Assembly (NCBI GenBank): GCA_004292865.1
Contig: RDXP01000120.1
Coordinates: 1-35,415, forward strand
DNA from: Sphingobacteriales bacterium
GTDB lineage: Bacteria; Bacteroidota; Bacteroidia; Sphingobacteriales; Sphingobacteriaceae
Length of the DNA: 35,415 bases
Reading direction: 5' to 3'
This document shows positions 27,129 through 35,415 of the stretch, in pieces (the first letter of the stretch is position 1; each line of letters opens with the position of its first letter). The position numbers and the translations under genes are program-made. Under the pieces are notes generated by a model. It saw only the letters and a list, made by a program, of their open reading frames with translations. It was not told the DNA's origin and searched no databases.

Positions 27129-29531
27129 TTACCCTTTCCTAACCTCAGCCTTAGCCTCTTTTTCTAAATTAAAAATTAGCTTTTGCATTACGCTATCAAT
27201 TTGTTTATCGGTTAGGGTTTTTTCATCATCTTGTAAAACAAAACTTAAAGCATACGATTTTTTGCCTTCCGGGAGTTTATCGCCCACGTAAACATCAAAT
27301 ACATTTACGGTTTTCAATAATTTTTTTTCAGTTTTAATGGCGATTTTATGTAGCTGTGCAAATGTAATATCGGTATCAATAAGCAACGATAAATCTCGCC
27401 TAACGGCCGGGAATTTAGAAATATCTTGGAAAAATATTTTGTTGTTTTTAATGGTTTTTAAAACCAAATCCCAATTAAAGTTGGCGTAAAATACAGGTTT
27501 ATCAATACCAAAAGGTTTTAAAACAGATTTTGCCACGGCACCAAATTCTACCAAAACTTTATCTCCTTTTTTGTAGGCCAAGCTGTAAGCAAAATGCGGG
27601 TTTAGGCCGTCATCACTAATTAAATTGTTGATACCTAAACGAGCCAACACGCCATCAACCCAGCTTTTGGTGTTAAAAAACGATACTTCGCTTTGTTTTT
27701 GTTGCCAGTTTTCGGGCTGTAAATTGCCGGTTATAAAAAGTGCAAGGTGGTTTGTTTCCTTAAATTTATCATCAATTAAATGGTAGGTTTTACCAAATTC
27801 GTACAGTTTTAAATCGCTGGCTTTACGGTTTTGATTATAGCTAATAGCCTCTAAACCAGCGTATAATATGGTTTGGCGCATTGCATCCAAATCCGAACTT
27901 AAAGGGTTTAAAATCTTAATTGTTTCGGCTTCATTATTTGGGTACGATGATTTTGTAAGCGAATTGCTAAGCATCTCAAAAAAACCATTGGCACTTAACC
28001 CATCGGCAATATGGTTTTGCAAAGTATCTTTATCGGGCTTGCTTACATTGTTTAGCGATGCGTTTATTTTGCTAGGTATTTCAATATTATCGTAGCCATA
28101 AATTCTTAAAATTTCCTCAATCACATCTACATTGCGGGTAACATCTACACGGTAAGTGGGTACTTTTAATTGTAGTTTTTGGCTGTCTTCGGCAACAATA
28201 TCTATTGCTAAACTTTGTATAATGGCTTTTATCTCCGTTTCCGGGATGTTTTTACCTATCAATTGTTGTACGTGTGCATAGCTTAATTCCACATCAAAAG
28301 CAGGTACAGGCTTAGGGTAACTATCAAAAATACTGGACGATATAGTGCCACCCGCCAATTGTTGGATTAGCAAAGCGGCTCGTTTAAGGGCGTAAACGGT
28401 AATCTCAGGGTCGGTACCACGCTCATACCTAAACGAAGCATCGGTTTTTAAGTTGTGTAGCTTAGAGGTTTTACGAACCGTAACGGCATTAAAATAAGCA
28501 CTTTCTAAAAATACAGAAGTGGTTTTTTGGCTTACGCCCGATTGTATGCCGCCATACACGCCAGCAATACACAATGGTTTTTCGGCATCGCAAATCATTA
28601 AATCATTGGCCGATAGTTTACGTTCAACACCATCTAAGGTGGTAAATAAAGTACCTTCGGCACATTTTTTAACCACAATTTTATGGCCAGCAATTTCATC
28701 GGCATCAAAAGCGTGTAAGGGTTGGCCTAAATCGTGTAGCACATAATTAGTAACATCAACTACGTTATTTATGGCTTTAATGCCTATTACAGCCAGTTTT
28801 TCGGTTAGCCATTTGGGCGATGGCGCAACGGTGATGCCTGTAATAGTTAGTCCCGAATAGCGTGGTGCTGCAATTTCATCTTCCACCAAAACATCAATAA
28901 TTAAGTTTTGGTTATCAATTTTAAAATCATCAACATTGGGTTTGGTAATGGATGTTTTTAAAAAAGCAGCTAAATCTCGGGCTACGCCTAGGTGCGATGC
29001 TGCATCGGCCCGGTTAGGCGTAAGGCCAATTTCAAATAAATAATCGTCGTTTAGTTTAAAATAATCTTTGGCTGCAAGGCCTACTTGGGTATCATCGGGC
29101 AACACTAAAATACCATCGTGGCCTTTGCCAAGGCCTATTTCGTCTTCGGCACATATCATCCCTTCGGATACTTCGCCCCGTATTTTAGATTTGTTGATAG
29201 CAAAGGCATCTCCCGCCAAGGGGAAAACTGTACAGCCTACTGTGGCTACAATTACTTTTTGGCCAGCGGTAACATTGGGTGCGCCGCACACTATTTGCAA
29301 AGGGTTTTCGTGGCCTATATTTACTTGGGTTATGCGCAACCTATCGGCGTTTGGGTGTGGTACGCAGGTTAAAACATGGCCTACCACTAGCCCTTTTAAG
29401 CCGCCAGGTACGGCTTGCACTTCATCGAGGCTTTCTACCTCGAGGCCTATATTGGTTAATATGGTTGATATTTGCTGTGGTGCTAAATCGGTATTGATAA
29501 AGGTTTTAAGCCAATTGTATGCTATTTTCAT
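27129..29531 (-). CDS. pheT: Phenylalanine--tRNA ligase subunit beta
   Basis: 800 aa; MKIAYNWLKTFI, tRNA-binding domain, B3/B4, C-terminal FDX-ACB domain (SKFPAVRRDLSLLID). Confidence 0.97.
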   Translation of the reverse strand: MKIAYNWLKTFINTDLAPQQISTILTNIGLEVESLDEVQAVPGGLKGLVVGHVLTCVPHPNADRLRITQVNIGHENPLQIVCGAPNVTAGQKVIVATVGCTVFPLAGDAFAINKSKIRGEVSEGMICAEDEIGLGKGHDGILVLPDDTQVGLAAKDYFKLNDDYLFEIGLTPNRADAASHLGVARDLAAFLKTSITKPNVDDFKIDNQNLIIDVLVEDEIAAPRYSGLTITGITVAPSPKWLTEKLAVIGIKAINNVVDVTNYVLHDLGQPLHAFDADEIAGHKIVVKKCAEGTLFTTLDGVERKLSANDLMICDAEKPLCIAGVYGGIQSGVSQKTTSVFLESAYFNAVTVRKTSKLHNLKTDASFRYERGTDPEITVYALKRAALLIQQLAGGTISSSIFDSYPKPVPAFDVELSYAHVQQLIGKNIPETEIKAIIQSLAIDIVAEDSQKLQLKVPTYRVDVTRNVDVIEEILRIYGYDNIEIPSKINASLNNVSKPDKDTLQNHIADGLSANGFFEMLSNSLTKSSYPNNEAETIKILNPLSSDLDAMRQTILYAGLEAISYNQNRKASDLKLYEFGKTYHLIDDKFKETNHLALFITGNLQPENWQQKQSEVSFFNTKSWVDGVLARLGINNLISDDGLNPHFAYSLAYKKGDKVLVEFGAVAKSVLKPFGIDKPVFYANFNWDLVLKTIKNNKIFFQDISKFPAVRRDLSLLIDTDITFAQLHKIAIKTEKKLLKTVNVFDVYVGDKLPEGKKSYALSFVLQDDEKTLTDKQIDSVMQKLIFNLEKEAKAEVRKG

Positions 29532-29621
29532 TTTATGTGTTGAGGGAAATATATGCTATTTCGTTTTTTGTATTATTGGCAAAAATAGGAATTTAAGGGG
29601 AACAATAAATTTTTTGCGCAT

Positions 29622-30323
29622 TTAGCCTAACATACTTTGGTCGGCAAAACTAAAATAAGCGTTTTCGCCAAAAATAACGTGGTCTATTACCCGTATATCC
29701 AGCAATTTACCTGCCTCAACCATTTTATTTGTGAGTTTAATATCTTGCTGGCTGGGCTTTAAGTTGCCCGATGGATGGTTGTGTGCCAGTACAATGCCTG
29801 TTGCATTGTTTTCGAGGGCTAGTTTATAAACAATTTTAGGGTCGGTTACGGTACTTGTTTTCCCGCCAGTGCTCACCATAAATTTGTGGGTAACTTTATT
29901 GGCTTGGCTTAGTAATATAATCCAAAATTCTTCGTGGCCAATATCCGAAAAGTAACGATTTAATAGGTTGAAAATATCTTTAGAGTTGGTAATTTTAACA
30001 ACTTCGGGTTCGGCGGTTTCTTGCCTACGGCGGCCTAGCTCTAGCCCTGCAATAATGGCTATTGCTTTGGCTTCGCCAATACCTTTAAATTTACAAAGCT
30101 CGCTTACGGTTTGCTTGCCCAGTACCGATAAATCATTATTAAATTGGTGTAATATACGTTTGCTTAGTTCAACGGCTGTTTCGGTAATATTGCCCGAACT
30201 TATTAAAATAGCTATCAGTTCGGCATCGGTTAATGCCCTACGGCCTTGTAAAAGTAGTTTTTCGCGTGGTCTATCTTCTTCGGCCCAGTGTTTTATGGTT
30301 ATTTTATTGTCGTAGGATTGCAT
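29622..30323 (-). CDS. radC: RadC family JAB-domain protein
   Basis: 233 aa; HNHPSGNLKPSQQDIKLT, HVIFGENAYFSFAD. Confidence 0.95.
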   Translation of the reverse strand: MQSYDNKITIKHWAEEDRPREKLLLQGRRALTDAELIAILISSGNITETAVELSKRILHQFNNDLSVLGKQTVSELCKFKGIGEAKAIAIIAGLELGRRRQETAEPEVVKITNSKDIFNLLNRYFSDIGHEEFWIILLSQANKVTHKFMVSTGGKTSTVTDPKIVYKLALENNATGIVLAHNHPSGNLKPSQQDIKLTNKMVEAGKLLDIRVIDHVIFGENAYFSFADQSMLG

Positions 30324-30488
30324 GGGTGCTGCGTTATTTTTTCAATATAAATTTAACCGCAATATAAATTAAAAATGCTTTTTTTAGATGGTTGTTGTGT
30401 ATAATTATTTGCTTAATTGTTTATATTTTGCTGTATATTATTAGGTGTTTTGGCCAATTAAAAGGACAAGTAATCTTTAGTTTCGGTT

Positions 30489-30529
30489 ATTTTGACATGT
30501 AAAAATAATTTTAACAGACATTTTGACAT
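30489..30529 (+). promoter_or_regulatory. Direct repeat attttgacat x2 upstream of hsp20
   Basis: attttgacat at 30489-30498 and 30520-30529, 31 bp apart. Confidence 0.4.
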
Positions 30530-30615
30530 AAAATATTACATCTTTTTACATTGGTATATGCTTTGAGTAATGGATTTCATCTATTCACAATTTTAAAAAA
30601 TAGGAGGAAATTAAA

Positions 30616-31056
30616 ATGACATTTGTAAAATTAAACGAAAGAAAAAATGGAGTAACGGCTTATTCGCCATTTAATGAATTAATCGACGGAATTTTTAACA
30701 ACAGCACTACCATTGACAGGCATTTGCACCATACACCTGCGGTAAATATTAGCGAAACCGAAAACGATTTTATATTGGCTTTAGCTGCGCCAGGGTTAAA
30801 AAAAGAAGATTTTAAATTAAATTTAGAAAAAAACGTGTTAAGCGTAAGCGTGGAAACCAAAGCCGAAACCAGGGCCGAAAACGAGAAAATAAGCAGGAAA
30901 GAATTTAGCTACGCTTCGTTTTTACGCTCGTTCACTTTACCTCAAACAGCCGATTTTAACGCCATTGAAGCAAATTATGTAGATGGTATTTTAAAAATTA
31001 CGATTGCCAAAAAAGAGGAGGCCAAAATACAATCACGCGAAATTGCGATAAATTAA
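30616..31056 (+). CDS. Hsp20/alpha-crystallin family small heat shock protein
   Basis: 146 aa; PAVNISETENDFILALAAPGLKKEDFKLNLEKNVLSVS, A.YVDGILKITIAKKEE; aggagg-like RBS. Confidence 0.93.
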   Translation: MTFVKLNERKNGVTAYSPFNELIDGIFNNSTTIDRHLHHTPAVNISETENDFILALAAPGLKKEDFKLNLEKNVLSVSVETKAETRAENEKISRKEFSYASFLRSFTLPQTADFNAIEANYVDGILKITIAKKEEAKIQSREIAIN

Positions 31057-31160
31057 CTAAAGTTTCGGAGGTAAATAATGAGGTGTTTTTTTATCTTTTT
31101 TTACTGAGGATGCTTACAACCAGCTTTGTGTTCTTTGCGCTTTTCCTTTGCAAACTTTGC
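31053..31160 (-). repeat. Dispersed ~100-bp repeat, copy B (inverted)
   Basis: ttaactaaagtttcggaggtaaataatgaggtg (31053-31085) is the exact reverse complement of 33370-33402; similarity continues to the gcaaag-rich end. Confidence 0.9.
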
Positions 31161-31258
31161 GGTAAAGGTTTTACCGTAAAGAACACAAAGATTTATGCAT
31201 AGCCTATAACTAAATAATTTAATCCTCCCAAAGTTAAGTAAATTTATTTAGGATTGTT

Positions 31259-31297
31259 AAACCTATAAGACTTTAAAAGCCTTATAGGTTTTTTTAC
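31259..31297 (+). terminator. Terminator-like hairpin
   Basis: aaacctataag...cttataggttttttt, perfect 11-bp stem plus T-run. Confidence 0.75.
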
Positions 31298-31503
31298 TTT
31301 TCTGCTAAAATATAAACCCGGTGGTAAATAAAATTTAGCCAAACTATAAATACCTACCTTACACTTTTCACAAAAAAATAATCCCTGGTTTTTTTGCAAA
31401 AAATACTTAAATGTTAATAGCTTTACCTCAAATTTAATTTCCACAAAACCAATTAAAAAATTAAAAATATACCCAAGCCTTGCTAAAGGTAAAGCAATAA
31501 AAA

Positions 31504-33000
31504 ATGATAGATTTAAAACAATACGAAATTTGGTTTATAACAGGTAGCCAGCACCTTTACGGCCCCGAAACATTAGATAAAGTGGCACAACATTCGCAAC
31601 AAATTGCCAGCTATTTTAACCTACATGCCAGCATCCCTGTAAAGGTAATATACAAGCCAGTGGTAAAAACGCCCGACGAAATTTTTGAAGTAATGGAAGC
31701 CGCCAACCAAGCCAAGCATTGCATAGGCTTGGTAACTTGGATGCACACATTTTCGCCCGCTAAAATGTGGATACGTGGTTTAAATATTTTACAAAAACCA
31801 TTGCTGCACCTGCACACCCAATTTAACCGCGATATACCTTGGGATAGCATTGATATGGATTTTATGAACCTAAACCAAAGTGCCCATGGCGACCGTGAAT
31901 TTGGTTTTATGGTATCGCGTATGCGTATAAACCGTAAAGTGGTAGTAGGTTTTTGGCAAGATGAAGCGGTGGTAAACGATATAAATATATGGGCAAGAGC
32001 CGCCGCCGCCTGGGCCGATTGGCAAGGGGCAAAATTTGTTCGCTTTGGCGATAATATGCGTTATGTAGCCGTTACCGATGGCGATAAAGTAGAAGCCGAA
32101 CTAAAATTTGGCTACTCGGTAAATACCCACGGCATTGGCGATTTGGTGGCCATTATTAACCAAATTACCGAAGCGCAAATTGATGCTTTGGTAGCCGAGT
32201 ATAAAACCGATTATACTTTAAGTGCCGATATAGCCAGCAATGAAGTTAAAAAAACTTCTATCCGCCAAGCCGCAAAAATAGAACTAGGTTTAAAAACATT
32301 TTTAGAAACAGGTAATTACAAAGGCTTTACCGATACTTTTGAAGATTTACACGGCATGGTGCAACTGCCCGGCATTGCTGCACAACGTTTAATGCAACAG
32401 GGCTATGGTTTTGCTGGCGAAGGCGATTGGAAAACTGCCGCTTTGGTGCGGGCTTGCAAAGTAATGGGTGCTGGTATGGCCGGAGGAAATGCCTTTATGG
32501 AAGATTATACTTACCATTTCGACCCCGAAAATAGCTTGGTGCTAGGCTCGCACATGTTAGAAGTTGATGCCAGCTTGGCCAGCGGAAAACCAACACTCGA
32601 AATTCACCCATTGGGTATTGGTGGCAAGGCCGACCCTGTTCGCCTAGTATTTAATGTAGCTGGTGGCAATGCTTTAAATGCTTCGATAGTTGATATGGGT
32701 AACCGCTTTCGCTTGATTGTGAACGAGGTACAGGCCATAGAACCACTCCACAATTTGCCTAAGCTGCCCGTTGCCCGTGTGCTATGGAAACCCCTGCCCG
32801 ATATGAAAACAGCTTGTGCTGCTTGGATTTACGCTGGCGGTGCACACCATACCGCATATAGTCAAAATTTAAGCAATGCACACTTGCAAGATTTTGCCGA
32901 TATAGCGGGTATCGAACTTATTACCATTGGCAAGCAAACCACCATTAGCCATTTAAAAAACCAGCTGCAATGGAACGATGTTTTTTATAAGATAAAATAG
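31504..33000 (+). CDS. araA: L-arabinose isomerase
   Basis: 498 aa; [57 protein letters not shown]. Confidence 0.96.
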   Translation: MIDLKQYEIWFITGSQHLYGPETLDKVAQHSQQIASYFNLHASIPVKVIYKPVVKTPDEIFEVMEAANQAKHCIGLVTWMHTFSPAKMWIRGLNILQKPLLHLHTQFNRDIPWDSIDMDFMNLNQSAHGDREFGFMVSRMRINRKVVVGFWQDEAVVNDINIWARAAAAWADWQGAKFVRFGDNMRYVAVTDGDKVEAELKFGYSVNTHGIGDLVAIINQITEAQIDALVAEYKTDYTLSADIASNEVKKTSIRQAAKIELGLKTFLETGNYKGFTDTFEDLHGMVQLPGIAAQRLMQQGYGFAGEGDWKTAALVRACKVMGAGMAGGNAFMEDYTYHFDPENSLVLGSHMLEVDASLASGKPTLEIHPLGIGGKADPVRLVFNVAGGNALNASIVDMGNRFRLIVNEVQAIEPLHNLPKLPVARVLWKPLPDMKTACAAWIYAGGAHHTAYSQNLSNAHLQDFADIAGIELITIGKQTTISHLKNQLQWNDVFYKIK

Positions 33001-33310
33001 GGTAGGGGAGTTTGAAAATTTAAAATAGAGGTTTACAATTTTTTGGAAAAAGTGGGTTAAATAAATCTTTTTTTTAGCTCAATTTATTAATAAATGGTGT
33101 ATAAATCTAATTTTAATACCATAAATGAAATTGAAACAAAGGCTAACCAAATTTTAAAAATAGGTAGCGAGGATGCCATAATATTAATTAAATTTTCGGC
33201 GCAATTAAAGCGCATAAATATACTTATAGTGCAGCGTATTTATAAAATTAGCTGGATATATACGCAACGGGCTTTGCGTAAATTTTTGTGTTTTTTGTGA
33301 TATATTTTTA

Positions 33311-33402
33311 CTGCAAAGAACCCAAAGCTGGTTGTAAAAGCACCATCTTAAATTAAAAAGATAAAAAACCACCTCATTATTTACCTCCGAAACTTTAGTT
33401 AA
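33311..33402 (+). repeat. Dispersed ~100-bp repeat, copy C
   Basis: See copies A and B; 33-nt exact inverted match to copy B at the outer end. Confidence 0.9.
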
Positions 33403-33566
33403 TAATTAAATTATTATGAAGTTTTCTTTCTACTAAAATACAAAACCTACAATTACATTTACAATCCTATTTGCCATTAAATTTTTGATTTTTTTTATTA
33501 TCATATTTACGCTATAAAAGCTTAGTACTTGCGTTAGCTGTGCAAGCATTTTATAGGAATTATAAA

Positions 33567-33654
33567 TTTATGTAATTTGGCAATAGAGTTTATGTAATTT
33601 GGCAATAGAGTTTATGTAATTTGGCAATAGAGTTTATGTAATTTGTCAATAAAA
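33567..33654 (+). repeat. 22-bp tandem direct repeat, 4 copies (possible fifth, degenerate)
   Basis: tttatgtaatttggcaatagag at 33567, 33589 and 33611 (identical); tttatgtaatttgtcaataaaa at 33633. Confidence 0.95.
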
Positions 33655-33699
33655 TTTATTTTATTTGTAAATTGGTATCACTAAGCTAAACAAAATCAA

Positions 33700-34881
33700 A
33701 TGAATGAGTTTATTAAAAGACAAATTGCGCCCATAATAGAAAGCCAAAAAAGTAAGTTTCCGATATTGGCAATAACTGGCCCTAGGCAGTCGGGTAAAAC
33801 AACCTTATTAAAGCAAGTTTTTAACGACTATCAGTATGTAAGTTTAGAAAATCCAAATATACGTTCGTTTGCAACCGACGACCCAGTTGGTTTTTTAAAT
33901 CAATATAGCGATAAAGTTATTTTAGATGAAGTGCAAAGAGTACCTGAGCTTTTTTCTTATTTACAAGGCAAAGTTGACGACTCAAAAATAATGGGACAAT
34001 ACATATTATCTGGTTCTCAAAATTTTCATTTGATAAATAGCATTACGCAAACACTAGCAGGCCGAGTGGCATTATTCAAATTACTTCCCTTTGATTTTAC
34101 AGAATTAAAACCATACAATTTATTAGAAAACCTTTACACAAAAGTAGCTGTAAAAGGATTTTACCCACCAATTTTTGATAGAGTTATTAAACCTTTTATT
34201 TTTTATACCAACTACATTCAAACCTATATTGAAAAAGATGTAACAGAATTATTAAACATTAAAGATTTAAGATTATTTAGAACATTTATAAGTTTATGCG
34301 CAGGCAGGGCAGGGCAATTATTAAATTATAGTGCTTTGGCTAACGATTGCAATATTTCGCATAATACAGCTAAAGCTTGGCTCTCTATTTTAGAAAGCAG
34401 TTATATAATTTTTATGTTACAGCCTTATCACGAAAACTATAACAAAAGACTTGTTAAAACTCCAAAACTATATTTTTATGATACCGGGTTATTAAGTTAT
34501 TTATTGGGTATTAGAAATGCCAATGAAATAGATGAAAACAGGTTAAAGGGGCAAATATTCGAAAACATGATGGTAGCCGAATATCAGAAGCAAAATCACC
34601 ATGGCTACCTACATAACGACTTTTATTTTTGGCAAGATAGTAATTCAAATGAAGTTGATTTATTAACAAAACAGCAAAATGGTTTTTCTATTTTCGAGAT
34701 TAAAGCAACCGAAACCCTAAGCAATAACTTATTTAAAGAGATGGACAGGTTTGAAGAAATTGTTGCGCCAGTAAGTGTAAACAAAACCTTGATTTATGGC
34801 GGAAATGAAAACCAAAACCGAACAAAATATACTGTTTTAGGCTGGCAAAATATATCGGATATTAAGATTGGTAAAATTTAG
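33700..34881 (+). CDS. ATP-binding protein (AAA_14 + DUF4143)
   Basis: 393 aa; ITGPRQSGKTTLLKQ, VILDEVQRVPELFSYLQ, GSQNFHL, LPFDFTEL, C-terminal nuclease-like NEVDLLTKQQNGFSIFEIKAT. Confidence 0.93.
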   Translation: MNEFIKRQIAPIIESQKSKFPILAITGPRQSGKTTLLKQVFNDYQYVSLENPNIRSFATDDPVGFLNQYSDKVILDEVQRVPELFSYLQGKVDDSKIMGQYILSGSQNFHLINSITQTLAGRVALFKLLPFDFTELKPYNLLENLYTKVAVKGFYPPIFDRVIKPFIFYTNYIQTYIEKDVTELLNIKDLRLFRTFISLCAGRAGQLLNYSALANDCNISHNTAKAWLSILESSYIIFMLQPYHENYNKRLVKTPKLYFYDTGLLSYLLGIRNANEIDENRLKGQIFENMMVAEYQKQNHHGYLHNDFYFWQDSNSNEVDLLTKQQNGFSIFEIKATETLSNNLFKEMDRFEEIVAPVSVNKTLIYGGNENQNRTKYTVLGWQNISDIKIGKI

Positions 34882-35070
34882 ATTATTTGATAACAATGCA
34901 ATAGCAGTTTTTAATGATGCTTTTATATTACTTCCTTAGATTAAGGCGAAGGTTACGATTGTTTACATACAATTTTACACTTTGTTTTTTATCACGTTAA
35001 CGGCGAAAGGGCTTAATAATGGGATGGCGGGGGGGTGGGGGAGGAACTTTAAACCCTCAAAGAGATTGGC

Positions 35071-35316
35071 TTATTTAAGAAATATACATTTAAACTCAGA
35101 ACCAAAAGTAGGATTGTTTTTTAACGGTGTTAACACTCCGTTTACCCAAAATCTAGCAATAAAGCCGTTTTCTGATGAGTATTCGCTACCAACAATATAT
35201 GTTGCTGAATTATCGACTACGATTGACTCAAACGTAGAAAAAAAATTATCGATCTTAATTATTTGTTTTCCATTTTTCCATACTGTTGCTAAATTTTTAG
35301 GATTGCCAACGTTACT
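35071..35316 (-). pseudogene. Truncated remnant of a 'WKNG' repeat (propeller-like) protein
   Basis: Minus frame without start, after an in-frame TAG: SNVGNPKNLATVWKNGKQIIKIDNFFSTFESIVVDNSATYIVGSEYSSENGFIARFWVNGVLTPLKNNPTFGSEFKCIFLK*. Confidence 0.6.
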
Positions 35317-35415
35317 CTAAGGTACTCCCCAATGTTCGTACAGAAAGTTTGTTCAATTAAGATAGAGCGCTAGCCCCAAATGATAAAAAAGTCTCAAAGC
35401 TTTTTTATTATTTGG

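Noticed and set aside
27868-29625. Plus-strand ORFs opposite pheT, including a 185-aa ORF
   Set aside because: Shadow ORFs of the well-supported pheT frame.
33094-33300. 68-aa ORF between araA and repeat copy C
   Set aside because: Could be real, but no homology cue or clear RBS and its tail runs into repeat-like sequence; not annotated as a gene.
33567-33654. Possible CRISPR array
   Set aside because: Units are contiguous 22-bp tandem copies with no unique spacers and no cas genes nearby.
34982-35320. 112-aa plus-strand ORF
   Set aside because: Composition is poor and the opposite strand gives a more convincing repeat-protein remnant.
35383-35408. ataaaaaag/cttttttat hairpin as terminator
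   Set aside because: Almost entirely A/T stem at the window edge; too weak to call.
1-35415. tRNA or rRNA genes
   Set aside because: No convincing cloverleaf or rRNA segment noticed by eye; tRNAscan-SE/Infernal would be decisive.

Overview
Low-GC Bacteroidota-type chromosomal window, mostly housekeeping genes: dnaE, ruvB, polyprenyl synthetase, DEAD-box helicase, bcp-type peroxiredoxin, trxA, lysC-lysA, pheT, radC, hsp20 and araA. Accessory islets sit between them: an ArsS plus AhpD-like arsenosugar pair; a RelB-like antitoxin whose RelE-like toxin frame has an in-frame TAA; a large T9SS-type secreted choice-of-anchor-I protein; a two-gene OLD-like AAA ATPase + DUF4276 (putative TOPRIM) module resembling split ATPase/TOPRIM defence systems; an Rpn/PD-(D/E)XK gene flanked by direct repeats; a PIN toxin with a small downstream antitoxin-like ORF; and an AAA_14/DUF4143 ATPase behind a 22-bp tandem array. 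Unannotated structure includes a ~100-bp dispersed repeat with three copies, two of them inverted around a lone araA; a strong structured element at 20101-20222; a structured element upstream of dnaE; and a truncated remnant of a 'WKNG'-repeat protein at the right edge. The best candidate for an under-described system is the ATPase/DUF4276 pair. The best non-genic signals are the inverted-repeat araA cassette and the 20.1-kb hairpin element. All family calls come from reading the sequence; no searches were run.
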